Source: Fen-1298 sp050015675 (GTDB lineage Bacteria; Bacteroidota; Ignavibacteria; UBA10030). From it: a DNA stretch of 64,000 bases. Location of the stretch: assembly GCA_050015675.1 (NCBI GenBank), contig JBEKAY010000006.1, positions 1 to 64,000 of the forward strand, in the 5' to 3' direction. A program made the position numbers and the translations under genes. The notes under the pieces are model-generated. The model was not told where the DNA came from. It was given only the letters and a program-made list of their open reading frames with translations, and made no database searches. Shown piece after piece: positions 43,176 through 52,341 of this stretch (positions within the stretch are counted from its first letter, which is position 1; each line of letters begins with the position of its first letter).

Positions 43176-46067
43176 TTGCCTGAAGATAAAATTATAGTTC
43201 GCGGTGCACGCGTACACAATCTGAAGAATATCGATGTTGACATTCCTCGCGATTCATTGACTGTTATCACAGGTCTTTCAGGATCTGGAAAGTCGAGCCT
43301 GGCGTTCGATACAATCTATGCCGAGGGACAGCGCCGATACGTTGAAAGTCTTTCTACATACGCACGCCAATTTCTTGATGTCATGGAACGTCCCGATGTT
43401 GATTTTATCGAGGGGCTGAGTCCGTCCATTTCCATTGAACAAAGAACCATCAGCACAAATCCGCGCTCAACAATTGGCACCGTTACAGAAATCTACGACT
43501 ATCTTCGCCTACTCTTCGCGCGTGTCGGAACGCAATTCTGCTACAACTGCGGCCGCAAAGTTCAGCGACAATCGATCGACCAAATCATCGAAGCTATTCT
43601 GAACTATCCGCATGGTTCGAAGCTTCAGATTTTAGCACCCATCGTTAAAGGCCGTAAAGGGCATTATCGGGAATTGTTCGAGCGCATTATTAAAGATGGA
43701 TTTCTCCGTGTCCGAGTCGATGGCGAAGTGCGGCAAATCGAAAAGGGAATGAAGGTTGACCGCTATAAAATTCACACGATTGAAATTGTCGTTGACAGAA
43801 TTGTATTGAAGAAGGAAATGCGTTCGCGCATTGCCGATTCAGTCGAGATGGCGCTGCGTTATGGCGAAGGGGTTCTGATTGTCAATGATGGCGAAAAGGA
43901 TCAGCTCTTCAGTCAAAAATCATCATGTCATGAATGTGGAATCAGCTATGAAGAACCGGCGCCGAACTCGTTTTCATTCAACACGCCGGCAGGATATTGT
44001 CCAAAGTGTGAAGGACTTGGCGAATTGCGTGCATTCGATATGAAACTCATTATTCCCAATGAAGACCTCTCCATCAATCAAGAAGGACTTGCTCCGATGG
44101 GCAAACCGCGTCAGACATGGATGTTCAGTCAGATTAGCGCAGTGGCAAAGAAATATAACTTCGATTTCGATACACACATAAAAAATATTTCCACAGAAGC
44201 GCGTGACGTGTTATTCTATGGATCGCACGGCGAGAAATTGGAAATTGAATACACCCACGATAAAACCGGACGCGTGCAAATCTACAAGCACCGCTTCGAA
44301 GGTCTTCTCAAAATGTTAGATCGTTGGTACGAAGACACATCTTCTAATCAAGTGCGGGATTGGGTAGAATCATTTATGGCGACGAGTCCTTGTGAAGTGT
44401 GCAAAGGCGGCCGGCTGCGGAAGGAAAGTCTCTCTATTCGTTTAGAAAATGCGGGGACAGGCGAGCAAACGAATATTCATGATATAGTGAATCTCTCCAT
44501 TACACGTGCCAGGCAATTCTTTGAAAACCTCACACTCAATTCACGCGAAGAAGAAATTGCCCGTCAAGTATTGAAAGAAATACGACAACGCTTAGACTTT
44601 CTGTTGAATGTAGGTTTGAGTTATCTCACACTTGATCGCCCTGCGCGGACACTTTCCGGCGGTGAAGGACAGCGTATTCGTCTCGCTACGCAGATTGGAA
44701 CTCAGCTTGTTGGTGTGCTTTACATTTTAGATGAGCCGAGCATTGGCTTGCATCAACGCGATAACATTAAGTTGATTGATTCTCTCAAATCACTCCGTGA
44801 TCTAGGCAACACTGTCATTGTCGTCGAACATGATAAACAGATGATTGAAAGCGCCGATTATGTTGTCGACCTCGGACCGCGTGCAGGGGAACATGGCGGA
44901 CATGTTGTGGTGACAGGAACACCGGAACAATTAAAAATGAAAAATGGTAAAAGGAAAAAGGACAAGAAGGCCAATTCCCAATTCCCAATCACCAATCACC
45001 AATCTCTTACGTCCACATATCTTCGAGGTGAACACAAGATAGACATTCCTAAAAAGCGACGGCGGGGAAATGAAAAGTTTCTTCTCATAAAAGGAGCAGT
45101 GGGCAATAATCTCAAGAATGTTTCTTTGCAAGTTCCACTTGCAACATTTGTGTGCATTACAGGCGTGAGTGGTTCTGGAAAATCTACTCTGATCAATGAA
45201 ACGTTGTATCCAATTCTATCGCGCAAGTTTTACAAGACGAAACTCGTTCCGCTTCCTTACAAATCCATAGATGGATTGCAGCACATCGATAAAGTCATAG
45301 ACATAGACCAGTCGCCTATTGGCAGAACACCGAGATCAAATCCTGCAACTTACACGGGGCTATTCACGCTTATACGGGATTTGTTCACGCAATTGCCTGA
45401 GGCACAGATTCGCGGTTACAAAGCAGGACGATTCAGCTTCAATGTTAAAGGCGGGCGGTGTGAGAATTGCGAAGGCGATGGAGTTAGAAAAATTGAAATG
45501 AATTTTTTGCCCGATGTTTATGTCCATTGCGATGTTTGCAATGGTAAGAGATACAACCGCGAAACGCTTGAAGTGCACTATAAGGGAAAATCGATTGCCG
45601 ATGTGCTGAGTATGACGGTCGATGAAGCGATGGAACAGTTCAGCGAGCTGCCGCGTATTCATCGGCATTTGCAAACGCTTCATGATGTTGGAATGGGTTA
45701 CATTCGTTTGGGTCAGCAAGCCACCACACTTTCCGGCGGCGAAGCGCAGCGTGTGAAGCTCTCAACAGAACTTTCGAAAATCGGTACCGGCAAAACACTG
45801 TACATTCTCGACGAGCCGACAACAGGATTACATTTTGAAGATATCCGGATGCTTCTTCTTGTACTGAACAGATTGGTTGATAAAGGAAACACTGTCATCG
45901 TTATCGAACACAATCTCGATGTGATTAAAACTGCGGACTGGATTGTTGATTTAGGACCCGACGGCGGAGACGAAGGAGGCGAGATTGTTGCTGAAGGAAC
46001 GCCGGAAGAAGTGGCGATGAATCAACGATCGTACACGGGAGAATCTTTAAAAAGGGAGTTGAAATGA
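43176..46067 (+). CDS. uvrA: Excinuclease ABC subunit A, with repeat-derived insertion
   Basis: 963 residues. UvrA recognises DNA damage in nucleotide excision repair. First ATPase: Walker A GLSGSGKSSLAFDT, signature LSGGEGQRIRLA. Second: GVSGSGKSTLINE and LSGGEAQRVKLS. Zinc modules CHECG...CPKCEGLG and CENCEGDG...CDVCNGKRY are intact. The start is TTG 43176, immediately after heptamer-like intergenic DNA. Residues about 586-610, in the linker after the first ATPase signature half, are an in-frame insertion made of low-complexity lysine-rich sequence and the heptamer array at 44971-45005. The gene converges on and overlaps the mpg gene by 21 bp. Confidence 0.97.
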   Translation: MPEDKIIVRGARVHNLKNIDVDIPRDSLTVITGLSGSGKSSLAFDTIYAEGQRRYVESLSTYARQFLDVMERPDVDFIEGLSPSISIEQRTISTNPRSTIGTVTEIYDYLRLLFARVGTQFCYNCGRKVQRQSIDQIIEAILNYPHGSKLQILAPIVKGRKGHYRELFERIIKDGFLRVRVDGEVRQIEKGMKVDRYKIHTIEIVVDRIVLKKEMRSRIADSVEMALRYGEGVLIVNDGEKDQLFSQKSSCHECGISYEEPAPNSFSFNTPAGYCPKCEGLGELRAFDMKLIIPNEDLSINQEGLAPMGKPRQTWMFSQISAVAKKYNFDFDTHIKNISTEARDVLFYGSHGEKLEIEYTHDKTGRVQIYKHRFEGLLKMLDRWYEDTSSNQVRDWVESFMATSPCEVCKGGRLRKESLSIRLENAGTGEQTNIHDIVNLSITRARQFFENLTLNSREEEIARQVLKEIRQRLDFLLNVGLSYLTLDRPARTLSGGEGQRIRLATQIGTQLVGVLYILDEPSIGLHQRDNIKLIDSLKSLRDLGNTVIVVEHDKQMIESADYVVDLGPRAGEHGGHVVVTGTPEQLKMKNGKRKKDKKANSQFPITNHQSLTSTYLRGEHKIDIPKKRRRGNEKFLLIKGAVGNNLKNVSLQVPLATFVCITGVSGSGKSTLINETLYPILSRKFYKTKLVPLPYKSIDGLQHIDKVIDIDQSPIGRTPRSNPATYTGLFTLIRDLFTQLPEAQIRGYKAGRFSFNVKGGRCENCEGDGVRKIEMNFLPDVYVHCDVCNGKRYNRETLEVHYKGKSIADVLSMTVDEAMEQFSELPRIHRHLQTLHDVGMGYIRLGQQATTLSGGEAQRVKLSTELSKIGTGKTLYILDEPTTGLHFEDIRMLLLVLNRLVDKGNTVIVIEHNLDVIKTADWIVDLGPDGGDEGGEIVAEGTPEEVAMNQRSYTGESLKRELK
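44971..45005 (+). repeat. Heptamer array (STRR-like) inside uvrA
   Basis: Five consecutive 7-bp units: CCAATTC twice, CCAATCA twice, CCAATCT once. An A/G-rich low-complexity stretch (44932-44970) precedes them. The same kind of sequence otherwise occurs only between genes. Here it is translated as part of a 25-residue insertion in UvrA. Confidence 0.85.
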
Positions 46068-46676
46068 TTTATATGTCTTATCCAACTTTGATACCCAAGG
46101 ATTTCCCACAATAAAAAATCTCCACTTCTTTTCTACTCCTTGTTGAATTCCGATTCGTGACGAACGCTTAATGCGCTTTGAAGGAATGGGTTCGCCGTCG
46201 GTAATAGTGATTTCGCTATTCAGTAAATTTAAGCCGTTTTCTTTGCGCGCAATGCCAAATGCTTTACAGAACTTTGCTGGGCCGTTTGTAAGATTAATAA
46301 GTGATTTAAGATTTTGTGATTTGTTAGAACCATATCGATTTATTTTCATCACTTCAATTCCGGCTAAAGGTTCAATAGCACGAATTAATACCGCTTCTCC
46401 AATTCCTTCCTTTCCCGTTACTACATTAGCACAGAAATGCATACCATAAGTGAAATAGACATACAAATGTCCGCCTTCCCAAAACATCACATCGTTACGC
46501 TTAGTTCTTCCATGAAAAGCATGAGATGCCGGATCTCCTTTGCAATAAGCTTCAACTTCAACAATTTTTCCAATCAGCAATTTTGTGCCGACTTTCCTAA
46601 CGATGTGCTTGCCAAGAAGGTTATGAGCAACTTGAAGTGTCGGGCGAAGATAGAAAGAGCGGGGGAGTGGTCTCAA
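46047..46676 (-). CDS. DNA-3-methyladenine glycosylase, AAG/MPG family
   Basis: 209 residues, usual length for the family that excises alkylated and deaminated purines. The signature LAHNLLGKHIVRK-like block reads VAHNLLGKHIVRK, the catalytic glutamate lies in GKIVEVEAYCKGDPASHAF, and RNDVMFWEGGHLYVYFTYGMHFCANVVT is intact. NGPAKFCKAFGIARKENG is the substrate-pocket block. The start must be TTG at 46676: a stop codon lies two codons upstream in frame and no ATG occurs before the catalytic block. The 3' end overlaps uvrA convergently; both are DNA repair genes. Confidence 0.9.
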   Translation of the reverse strand: MRPLPRSFYLRPTLQVAHNLLGKHIVRKVGTKLLIGKIVEVEAYCKGDPASHAFHGRTKRNDVMFWEGGHLYVYFTYGMHFCANVVTGKEGIGEAVLIRAIEPLAGIEVMKINRYGSNKSQNLKSLINLTNGPAKFCKAFGIARKENGLNLLNSEITITDGEPIPSKRIKRSSRIGIQQGVEKKWRFFIVGNPWVSKLDKTYKSFQLPF

Positions 46677-46739
46677 GGATCAATTAAAAATGATAAAATG
46701 AAAAATAAAAGATATCTATCATTAATTTCCAACTTTAAA

Positions 46740-48401
46740 TCAACGTTTCTCAAACTCTGTCATAATCTTATCAATCTCGGCTTCGCTAATGCCCGTTCCG
46801 AATTTTGACTCAGAAGGTTTTGAAGTTTTAGATTCTATCTTCTGCTGTGGTTTTATATCTGCTAGCTGCTGATTACTGGCTAATGGTTTCGTTTCTGTCA
46901 AAACATTCCCCGCTTTCAATCTAATCCGTTCGTCAATTTCATCCATCCATGATTTAACTGGATGCTCAGAGGTAAAAGATTGAAATATTTTTGCAGGTGC
47001 TGACGCTTTGTGGACTTCTTCCGCGGGTTGTCCGCCAAATTTCTCCGGTGGATTGATTGGATGAGTTTCGAATGTCAATCGTTTGATGTTTATCAAATGT
47101 CTTGCAGACACATTTTCAGAAACAATGGATCCGCCCCACGTGCCAGGACCGAGTGTGAGAGACGGCATCAAATCATTTGTATAACCAATCGCACCGAGCG
47201 AAGATGTAGTGTTCACAAGAATTCTAAATGCCGGTTTCTCTAATCCAAATTTTAAAATGATTTCTGAATCGCTGGAGTGAATCACCATCGAGTGACCTAT
47301 GCCACCGAATTCCAGCATTTCTATGCAGCGATGACATCCTTCTAACCAACCATCCACGGTGAACATCGAAAGCACAGGCGAAAGCTTCTCGCGCGATAGC
47401 GGATATTCTTTGCCAACTGCCGATATTTCTGCAATGATACATGTTGTGTCATGTGGAACTTCGAAGCCGGCTTTTTCCGCAATAAATTTTGGAGACTTGC
47501 CGACGACCTCCGCATTCAACGCGCCGCGCGGGTCAAACATCAATCGTGATAATCGTTCTTTTTCTTCGGGGGAAGCAAAGTAAGCTCCGCGCCGTTTGAA
47601 TTCTTCAACCGCTAATTTCTTAATTGGCGCATCGAGAATAACCCCGGATTCAGTAGAACAAAGCACACCCCAATCGAATGATTTTCCGAAAACGATATCG
47701 GCAACAGCTTTCTTTACATTTGCGGTGCGCTCTATGAACGATGGCACGTTTCCAGGTCCGACACCGTATGCCGGTTTACCGGAACTGTATGCTGCCTTTA
47801 CCATTGCACTTGAACCTGTGGCAAGAATAATTGCAGTAAGTTTGTGTTTCATCAATTCGTTGATGCCCTCGTTTGTCGGATTTGACATACATTGTATCAA
47901 TCCTTTAGGGGCGCCTGCTGATTCCGCCGCTTGTGTGAGGATACGTGCAGCTTCGAGCGTGCAGGTAACAGATTTTGGATGCGGACTTGCAACGAGAGCA
48001 TTGCGCCCTTTGAGTGCAATGATGGACTTGAACATCATCGTGGAGGTTGGATTCGTGGAAGGAATAAGAGTTGCAACCACGCCCATCGGTTCTCCGATTT
48101 CAATTATCCGTTTCTCTTTATCGTCGTTAATAACGCCGACGGTCTTGAGGTCTTTGATCGATTCCCAGACACGTTTCGTAGCGAATTCATTCTTAAGCTT
48201 TTTATCCGCCACTTTACCGAAGCCGGTTTCCTCTACTGCCATCTTTGCAAGTTTCTCCGCTGCAGTGAAACCTGCATCAGCCATTGTTTTGACAACCTTG
48301 TCGACTTTTTCCTGTGTGAAACTTTTAAACGCAAGCTGTGCTTCTTTGGCGCGGGTAAGGAGATCGCGTGCTTCCTGAATTGATTGGAGATCTTTATCCA
48401 T
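46740..48401 (-). CDS. Acylating aldehyde dehydrogenase with putative encapsulation peptide
   Basis: 553 residues. The catalytic core (1-470) matches CoA-acylating aldehyde dehydrogenases of the EutE/PduP/AdhE-N group: IPSTNPTSTMMFK at the cofactor site, GPGNVP, and the nucleophile C248 in DWGVLCSTES. It would convert an aldehyde, CoA and NAD+ into acyl-CoA. The last 80 residues are extra: a polar linker, then an amphipathic helix ISEAEIDKIMTEFEKR (538-553). A short helix on a flexible linker is the usual form of a bacterial microcompartment encapsulation peptide. No shell protein gene is in the window. The PduO enzyme at 6065 could be functionally related but is 40 kb away. Confidence 0.85.
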   Translation of the reverse strand: MDKDLQSIQEARDLLTRAKEAQLAFKSFTQEKVDKVVKTMADAGFTAAEKLAKMAVEETGFGKVADKKLKNEFATKRVWESIKDLKTVGVINDDKEKRIIEIGEPMGVVATLIPSTNPTSTMMFKSIIALKGRNALVASPHPKSVTCTLEAARILTQAAESAGAPKGLIQCMSNPTNEGINELMKHKLTAIILATGSSAMVKAAYSSGKPAYGVGPGNVPSFIERTANVKKAVADIVFGKSFDWGVLCSTESGVILDAPIKKLAVEEFKRRGAYFASPEEKERLSRLMFDPRGALNAEVVGKSPKFIAEKAGFEVPHDTTCIIAEISAVGKEYPLSREKLSPVLSMFTVDGWLEGCHRCIEMLEFGGIGHSMVIHSSDSEIILKFGLEKPAFRILVNTTSSLGAIGYTNDLMPSLTLGPGTWGGSIVSENVSARHLINIKRLTFETHPINPPEKFGGQPAEEVHKASAPAKIFQSFTSEHPVKSWMDEIDERIRLKAGNVLTETKPLASNQQLADIKPQQKIESKTSKPSESKFGTGISEAEIDKIMTEFEKR

Positions 48402-48525
48402 AGTCCTATTCCTACTCTTTTTCCAATACTTATTGAAACGAATGTAAATCTATTTCTAATGACAATCAATTTACACAACCGCTTGTTTCTCAACAAATGC
48501 GGTTCTACATTGAAAATAAATCTCT

Positions 48526-49275
48526 ATGCGATGGAAACTTGAAAATATCCTAAAGAAGAATGGCGGCGGTATCCTGCTGGAAGACGATGCCGTTATTGTT
48601 CTCAACAAACCCGCCGGATTATTAGTGCTGCCGGATCGGTTCGACAGGAACTTGATTAATCTTTATGAGTTACTGAAGGAAACATTCGGAACTATTTTTG
48701 TCGTGCACAGAATTGATAGAGAGACCAGCGGCGTGGTACTCTTTGCCAAGACTGCCGAAGCGCATATGCTCCTTAATACTGCATTTGAAAAACGGCAAGT
48801 GGAAAAAATATATCGGGCAATTGTTGTTGGCTCGCCAACCAGTGATAATGGCTGTATCAATCTGCCGATTGCAGAGAATGAACACGGTGTGAGAAAGATG
48901 AAGATCGATAAGAAGAACGGAAAGGAAGCGATTACAGATTATCAGGTAATTGAAAAATTTAAAGGCTACGCACTCATTGAAGCAAAGCCGCATACAGGGC
49001 GCACACACCAAATTCGTATTCACTTGAGCGCCATCCGATTGCCGATTCTTGCTGATCCTTTGTATAGTAACAGCGGCTGGTTTTTTCTTTCGAGCATCAA
49101 ACGAAATTACAATTCGAGCGGAGAAGAGAAGCCGCTTTTAGCGCGGACAGCACTTCACGCTTTTTCTCTTTCCTTTATTCATCCAGCGACAGGCGAGAAG
49201 ATGTCAAGTGAAGCGCCAATGCCTAAAGATATGGAAACGGTATTAAAAGTTTTGAGAAAATATGAGGGAAGATAA
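48526..49275 (+). CDS. RluA family pseudouridine synthase
   Basis: 249 residues without an S4 domain. The catalytic aspartate is in HRIDRETSGVVLFAK, preceded by VLNKPAGLLVLP; later blocks KIYRAIVVG and ALIEAKPHTGRTHQIRIHL complete the family pattern. It isomerises a uridine in rRNA or tRNA. A serine-rich insert SSIKRNYNSSGEEK before the last strand is slightly unusual. RluA/RluC/RluD subtypes cannot be separated by eye. The gene is divergent from the aldehyde dehydrogenase, and its start has no clear ribosome site. Confidence 0.87.
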   Translation: MRWKLENILKKNGGGILLEDDAVIVLNKPAGLLVLPDRFDRNLINLYELLKETFGTIFVVHRIDRETSGVVLFAKTAEAHMLLNTAFEKRQVEKIYRAIVVGSPTSDNGCINLPIAENEHGVRKMKIDKKNGKEAITDYQVIEKFKGYALIEAKPHTGRTHQIRIHLSAIRLPILADPLYSNSGWFFLSSIKRNYNSSGEEKPLLARTALHAFSLSFIHPATGEKMSSEAPMPKDMETVLKVLRKYEGR

Positions 49276-49296
49276 AGAGTGAGCAGCATTTCGATT

Positions 49297-51186
49297 TCAA
49301 TTGATTGCTCCACCAAAAAGCGATAACGGAAAGTCTGTTTCCACTTTTGTCCAAGTGGTCCCGCCGTTTGTTGTTCTCAGAATTATTCCTCCAGCTCCAA
49401 CGATGATACCTTGTTTTTCATCGAAGAATTGAATTGAGCGTAAGTCGTTGGTAGATTGACTATTAATCTCAGTCCACTTTGTCCCGCCATCCAGAGTATG
49501 TAAAATTGTTCCCTCTGTTCCAACAACAAATACATTAGTTGAATCGATACAGAAAGCGTCAAACAATTCCTTTGTAGTTCCGCTCACTTGTGATATCCAC
49601 GTTTTGCCTTTGTCTGTAGATCGTAAAATTATTCCGTCTGCACCGACGACGATGAATGTGGATTTAGAAAGAAGCACTGTAGAATTTAGCCAGCTTGTTG
49701 TTCCGCTTTCCTGTGGTGACCATGTTGCTCCGCCATCGCTCGTGCCTATAATTGTTCCCATTGCTCCGACGGAAATCCCAGTTTTATAGTCAATGAATGC
49801 AATATCGCGCAGATGGTTGATAGTACCCGATTGCTGTTTGATCCACGTTGTGCCGCCGTTCGTTGTCTTCAGCATAATGCCATAATCGCCAACTACTATT
49901 CCGGAATCACTGCTTGTGAAGCATGCGCGGAATAATGGTCTGGCGGTTGAACTCACTTGAGTCATCCAAGTCGCGCCAGCATTATTCGTGTGAAGAATAA
50001 CACCGCCATTTCCTACGGCAATGGCGTTCGATTGATCTATTGCGGTAACTGCCATGAGAGTGTTCTCTGTGATGCCATCAATTTTTGTCCACGTTGCACC
50101 GAAATCTTTTGACTGAAGAATTAAACCATTCGCTCCCACGGCAGTAGCAATGTTCTTTTTTTGAAATCCACCAGGAAGAGATAGTATCCCTGCCAGTGCA
50201 ACCGGTTTTTCCAGTACGGGTGTCATAATATTCCAGGTGACTGCGCCGTCAGTTGTTCGAAGAATTGTTTGCTGAGCCCCAACTGCAACACCAACTCTTG
50301 CACTCACAAACGCAGCTGAAATAATTGTGCTGCGTATAAAACTTGTTTGTTTCAGCCAATTTGTTCCTCTTGCATTGGAGGTAAGGATTGTTGCAGAAGC
50401 ACCTGCGGCGATAGAAAAATTTGGAGAGGGGAAGGCAGTACAAAAAAGTGTTTGCGTGATGCCGCTTGGTTCTAACGTCCAGCTTATGCCGCCATTTGTG
50501 GTGTGGAGAATGGTCCCGTTCTCACCGACAATGATTCCATTATTCAATCCATTAAAAGATACAGAGTAAAAATTATAAGTGATGAATGAAGATGAAAGGT
50601 TTGTCCATGTATTTCCATCATCTGTGGTGCGAAGAATTGTTCCGTGATCACCGACAGCGATTCCTGTTTTGTTGTCCGTGAAGACCACGCTGTTGAGGGT
50701 GAGACGAACACCGCTTGTTTGCATGAACCAATTATTTCCGCCATCGAGAGAGTGATAGATCGTGCCATTCTCACCAACAGCAGTGCCGATCATCTCTGCG
50801 CTGAAAAAGATTGAACGCAATGCTACCGTAGAGTTGCTGAGTTTATTTATCCAAGATATTCCACCATTTGTCGTCATAAGAAGAACACCATTTGCACCGA
50901 CGGCAAATCCATGCGATGAATTTATAAAAGCTACTCCATTCAGGGAAGTTGTTAAGTGATTGACATTGCGCCACATTGACCATGTGTTGCCCATGTCGGT
51001 TGAGCGCGCAATAGTTCCGCTATCGCCAACGGCAACAACGGTGTTTGCATCCGCAAATGTTATTCCTTGGAATGACACTGCGTCTGACGGTGCGTTTTGG
51101 GAATAAGCAGATTTCCATCCAGCTAAACTCATTATACAATAAATGAAGATCAGCAGCCTTGGAATATTCCACTCATGCTTTTGCAT
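49297..51186 (-). CDS. Secreted YCF48/BNR-repeat beta-propeller protein
   Basis: 629 residues. After a signal sequence (PRLLIFIYCIMSLAGWKSAYSQ) the protein is built almost entirely of about 14 repeats of roughly 42 residues. Each has the pattern AVGxxGTILRTTDGGxTWxxxxSGT, the Asp-box/YCF48 type, giving one or two beta-propellers. The repeats are closely related but not identical. There is no type IX secretion sorting domain at the C-terminus. Photosynthesis is not implied: relatives outside cyanobacteria are exported proteins of unknown function. It is probably periplasmic or surface-exposed. Confidence 0.85.
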   Translation of the reverse strand: MQKHEWNIPRLLIFIYCIMSLAGWKSAYSQNAPSDAVSFQGITFADANTVVAVGDSGTIARSTDMGNTWSMWRNVNHLTTSLNGVAFINSSHGFAVGANGVLLMTTNGGISWINKLSNSTVALRSIFFSAEMIGTAVGENGTIYHSLDGGNNWFMQTSGVRLTLNSVVFTDNKTGIAVGDHGTILRTTDDGNTWTNLSSSFITYNFYSVSFNGLNNGIIVGENGTILHTTNGGISWTLEPSGITQTLFCTAFPSPNFSIAAGASATILTSNARGTNWLKQTSFIRSTIISAAFVSARVGVAVGAQQTILRTTDGAVTWNIMTPVLEKPVALAGILSLPGGFQKKNIATAVGANGLILQSKDFGATWTKIDGITENTLMAVTAIDQSNAIAVGNGGVILHTNNAGATWMTQVSSTARPLFRACFTSSDSGIVVGDYGIMLKTTNGGTTWIKQQSGTINHLRDIAFIDYKTGISVGAMGTIIGTSDGGATWSPQESGTTSWLNSTVLLSKSTFIVVGADGIILRSTDKGKTWISQVSGTTKELFDAFCIDSTNVFVVGTEGTILHTLDGGTKWTEINSQSTNDLRSIQFFDEKQGIIVGAGGIILRTTNGGTTWTKVETDFPLSLFGGAIN

Positions 51187-51211
51187 ATTTCATTTTCCTC
51201 AGGTTCTGATG

Positions 51212-52264
51212 TTAGCTGCCAAACTCAATATGTGATTGTTGTGTCGATTCTCGTTTCACAGGAACACCAAAATGCTTATAGGCAAGTGTCGTTGCCTCGC
51301 GTCCGCGAGAAGTGCGTTTTAAAAAACCTTCTTGAATAAGATACGGTTCATATACTTCTTCAAGCGTTCCCGGCTCTTCGCCAACAGCAACAGCAAGTGT
51401 GCCGACTCCGACCGGCCCGCCATTATATTTTTTGATGATGGCATGCAGAATGCGTTTGTCCATCTCGTCAAATCCATGCTCGTCCACCTCCAGCGCCTTG
51501 AGTGAAAACTCAGCAACCTCTTGTGTGATAACGCCATTGAAATGTGCTAGTCGTGTATCTGCTTGTGCAAAATCGCGGCACCGTTTTAAGAGACGGTTGG
51601 CGATGCGCGGTGTTCCGCGCGAACGTTTGGCAATTTCCATTGTCGCTTCCGATTCTGCCGTTATCGAAAGAATACCCGCCGAGCGCTGAATGATGCAGTC
51701 TAACTGGTCATAAGAATAATAATCTAAACGATTTGTAATACCGAATCGTGATCGTAATGGTGAACTCAGTAATCCGGCGCGCGTCGTAGCTCCAACCAGA
51801 GTAAATGGTTGAAGGCCAAGCTGAATTGTTTTCGCTCCGGGTCCGCTGTCTATCACAATATCAACTCGAAAATCTTCCATCGCGGAATATAAATATTCTT
51901 CTATTCTTGCCGGCACACGATGGATTTCGTCGATGAAGAGCACTTCCGATTTCTCGAGCGAAGTAAGAATGCCAGCAAGATCGCCCGGTTTTTCCAACGC
52001 CGGCCCGGATGTCATTTTAATGCCGGTACCCATTTCGTGCGCAACGATGTGGGCGAGTGTTGTTTTGCCAAGCCCCGGAGGGCCGGTTAGTAAAACATGA
52101 TCAAGCGGTTCGTTACGCTGACGTGCCGCCGTAATGAACACTTTCAGATTCTCTACAATTTTTTCCTGCCCGACAAAATCTCTCAGCGCAGACGGACGCA
52201 ATGTTTGATCAAGATCAATTTCTTGATCTAATCGTTCAGGTCTTGTCAAATTGGACTGTCTCAC
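51212..52264 (-). CDS. ruvB: Holliday junction branch migration ATPase RuvB
   Basis: 350 residues, full length. Walker A is GPPGLGKTTLAHIVA, Walker B LFIDEIHRVPARIEEYLYSAMEDF, sensor 1 GATTRAGLLSSPLRSRFG, and the C-terminal winged helix contains GPVGVGTLAVAVGEEPGTLEEVYEPYLIQEGFLKRTSRGR. It drives branch migration with RuvA. It is downstream of ruvA by 77 bp, on the same strand, completing a ruvC-ruvA-ruvB block. Confidence 0.96.
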   Translation of the reverse strand: MRQSNLTRPERLDQEIDLDQTLRPSALRDFVGQEKIVENLKVFITAARQRNEPLDHVLLTGPPGLGKTTLAHIVAHEMGTGIKMTSGPALEKPGDLAGILTSLEKSEVLFIDEIHRVPARIEEYLYSAMEDFRVDIVIDSGPGAKTIQLGLQPFTLVGATTRAGLLSSPLRSRFGITNRLDYYSYDQLDCIIQRSAGILSITAESEATMEIAKRSRGTPRIANRLLKRCRDFAQADTRLAHFNGVITQEVAEFSLKALEVDEHGFDEMDKRILHAIIKKYNGGPVGVGTLAVAVGEEPGTLEEVYEPYLIQEGFLKRTSRGREATTLAYKHFGVPVKRESTQQSHIEFGS

Positions 52265-52341
52265 TTATGCAAAAGTACCAAGAACCGCAGAAAATTGCAA
52301 GACAACACTTGAAAAACATTTAGTGGTGCCTTGAGAGTGAT

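Noticed and set aside
47596..48378. 260-codon plus-strand frame
   Set aside because: It is the antisense shadow of the aldehyde dehydrogenase, whose catalytic motifs are unambiguous.
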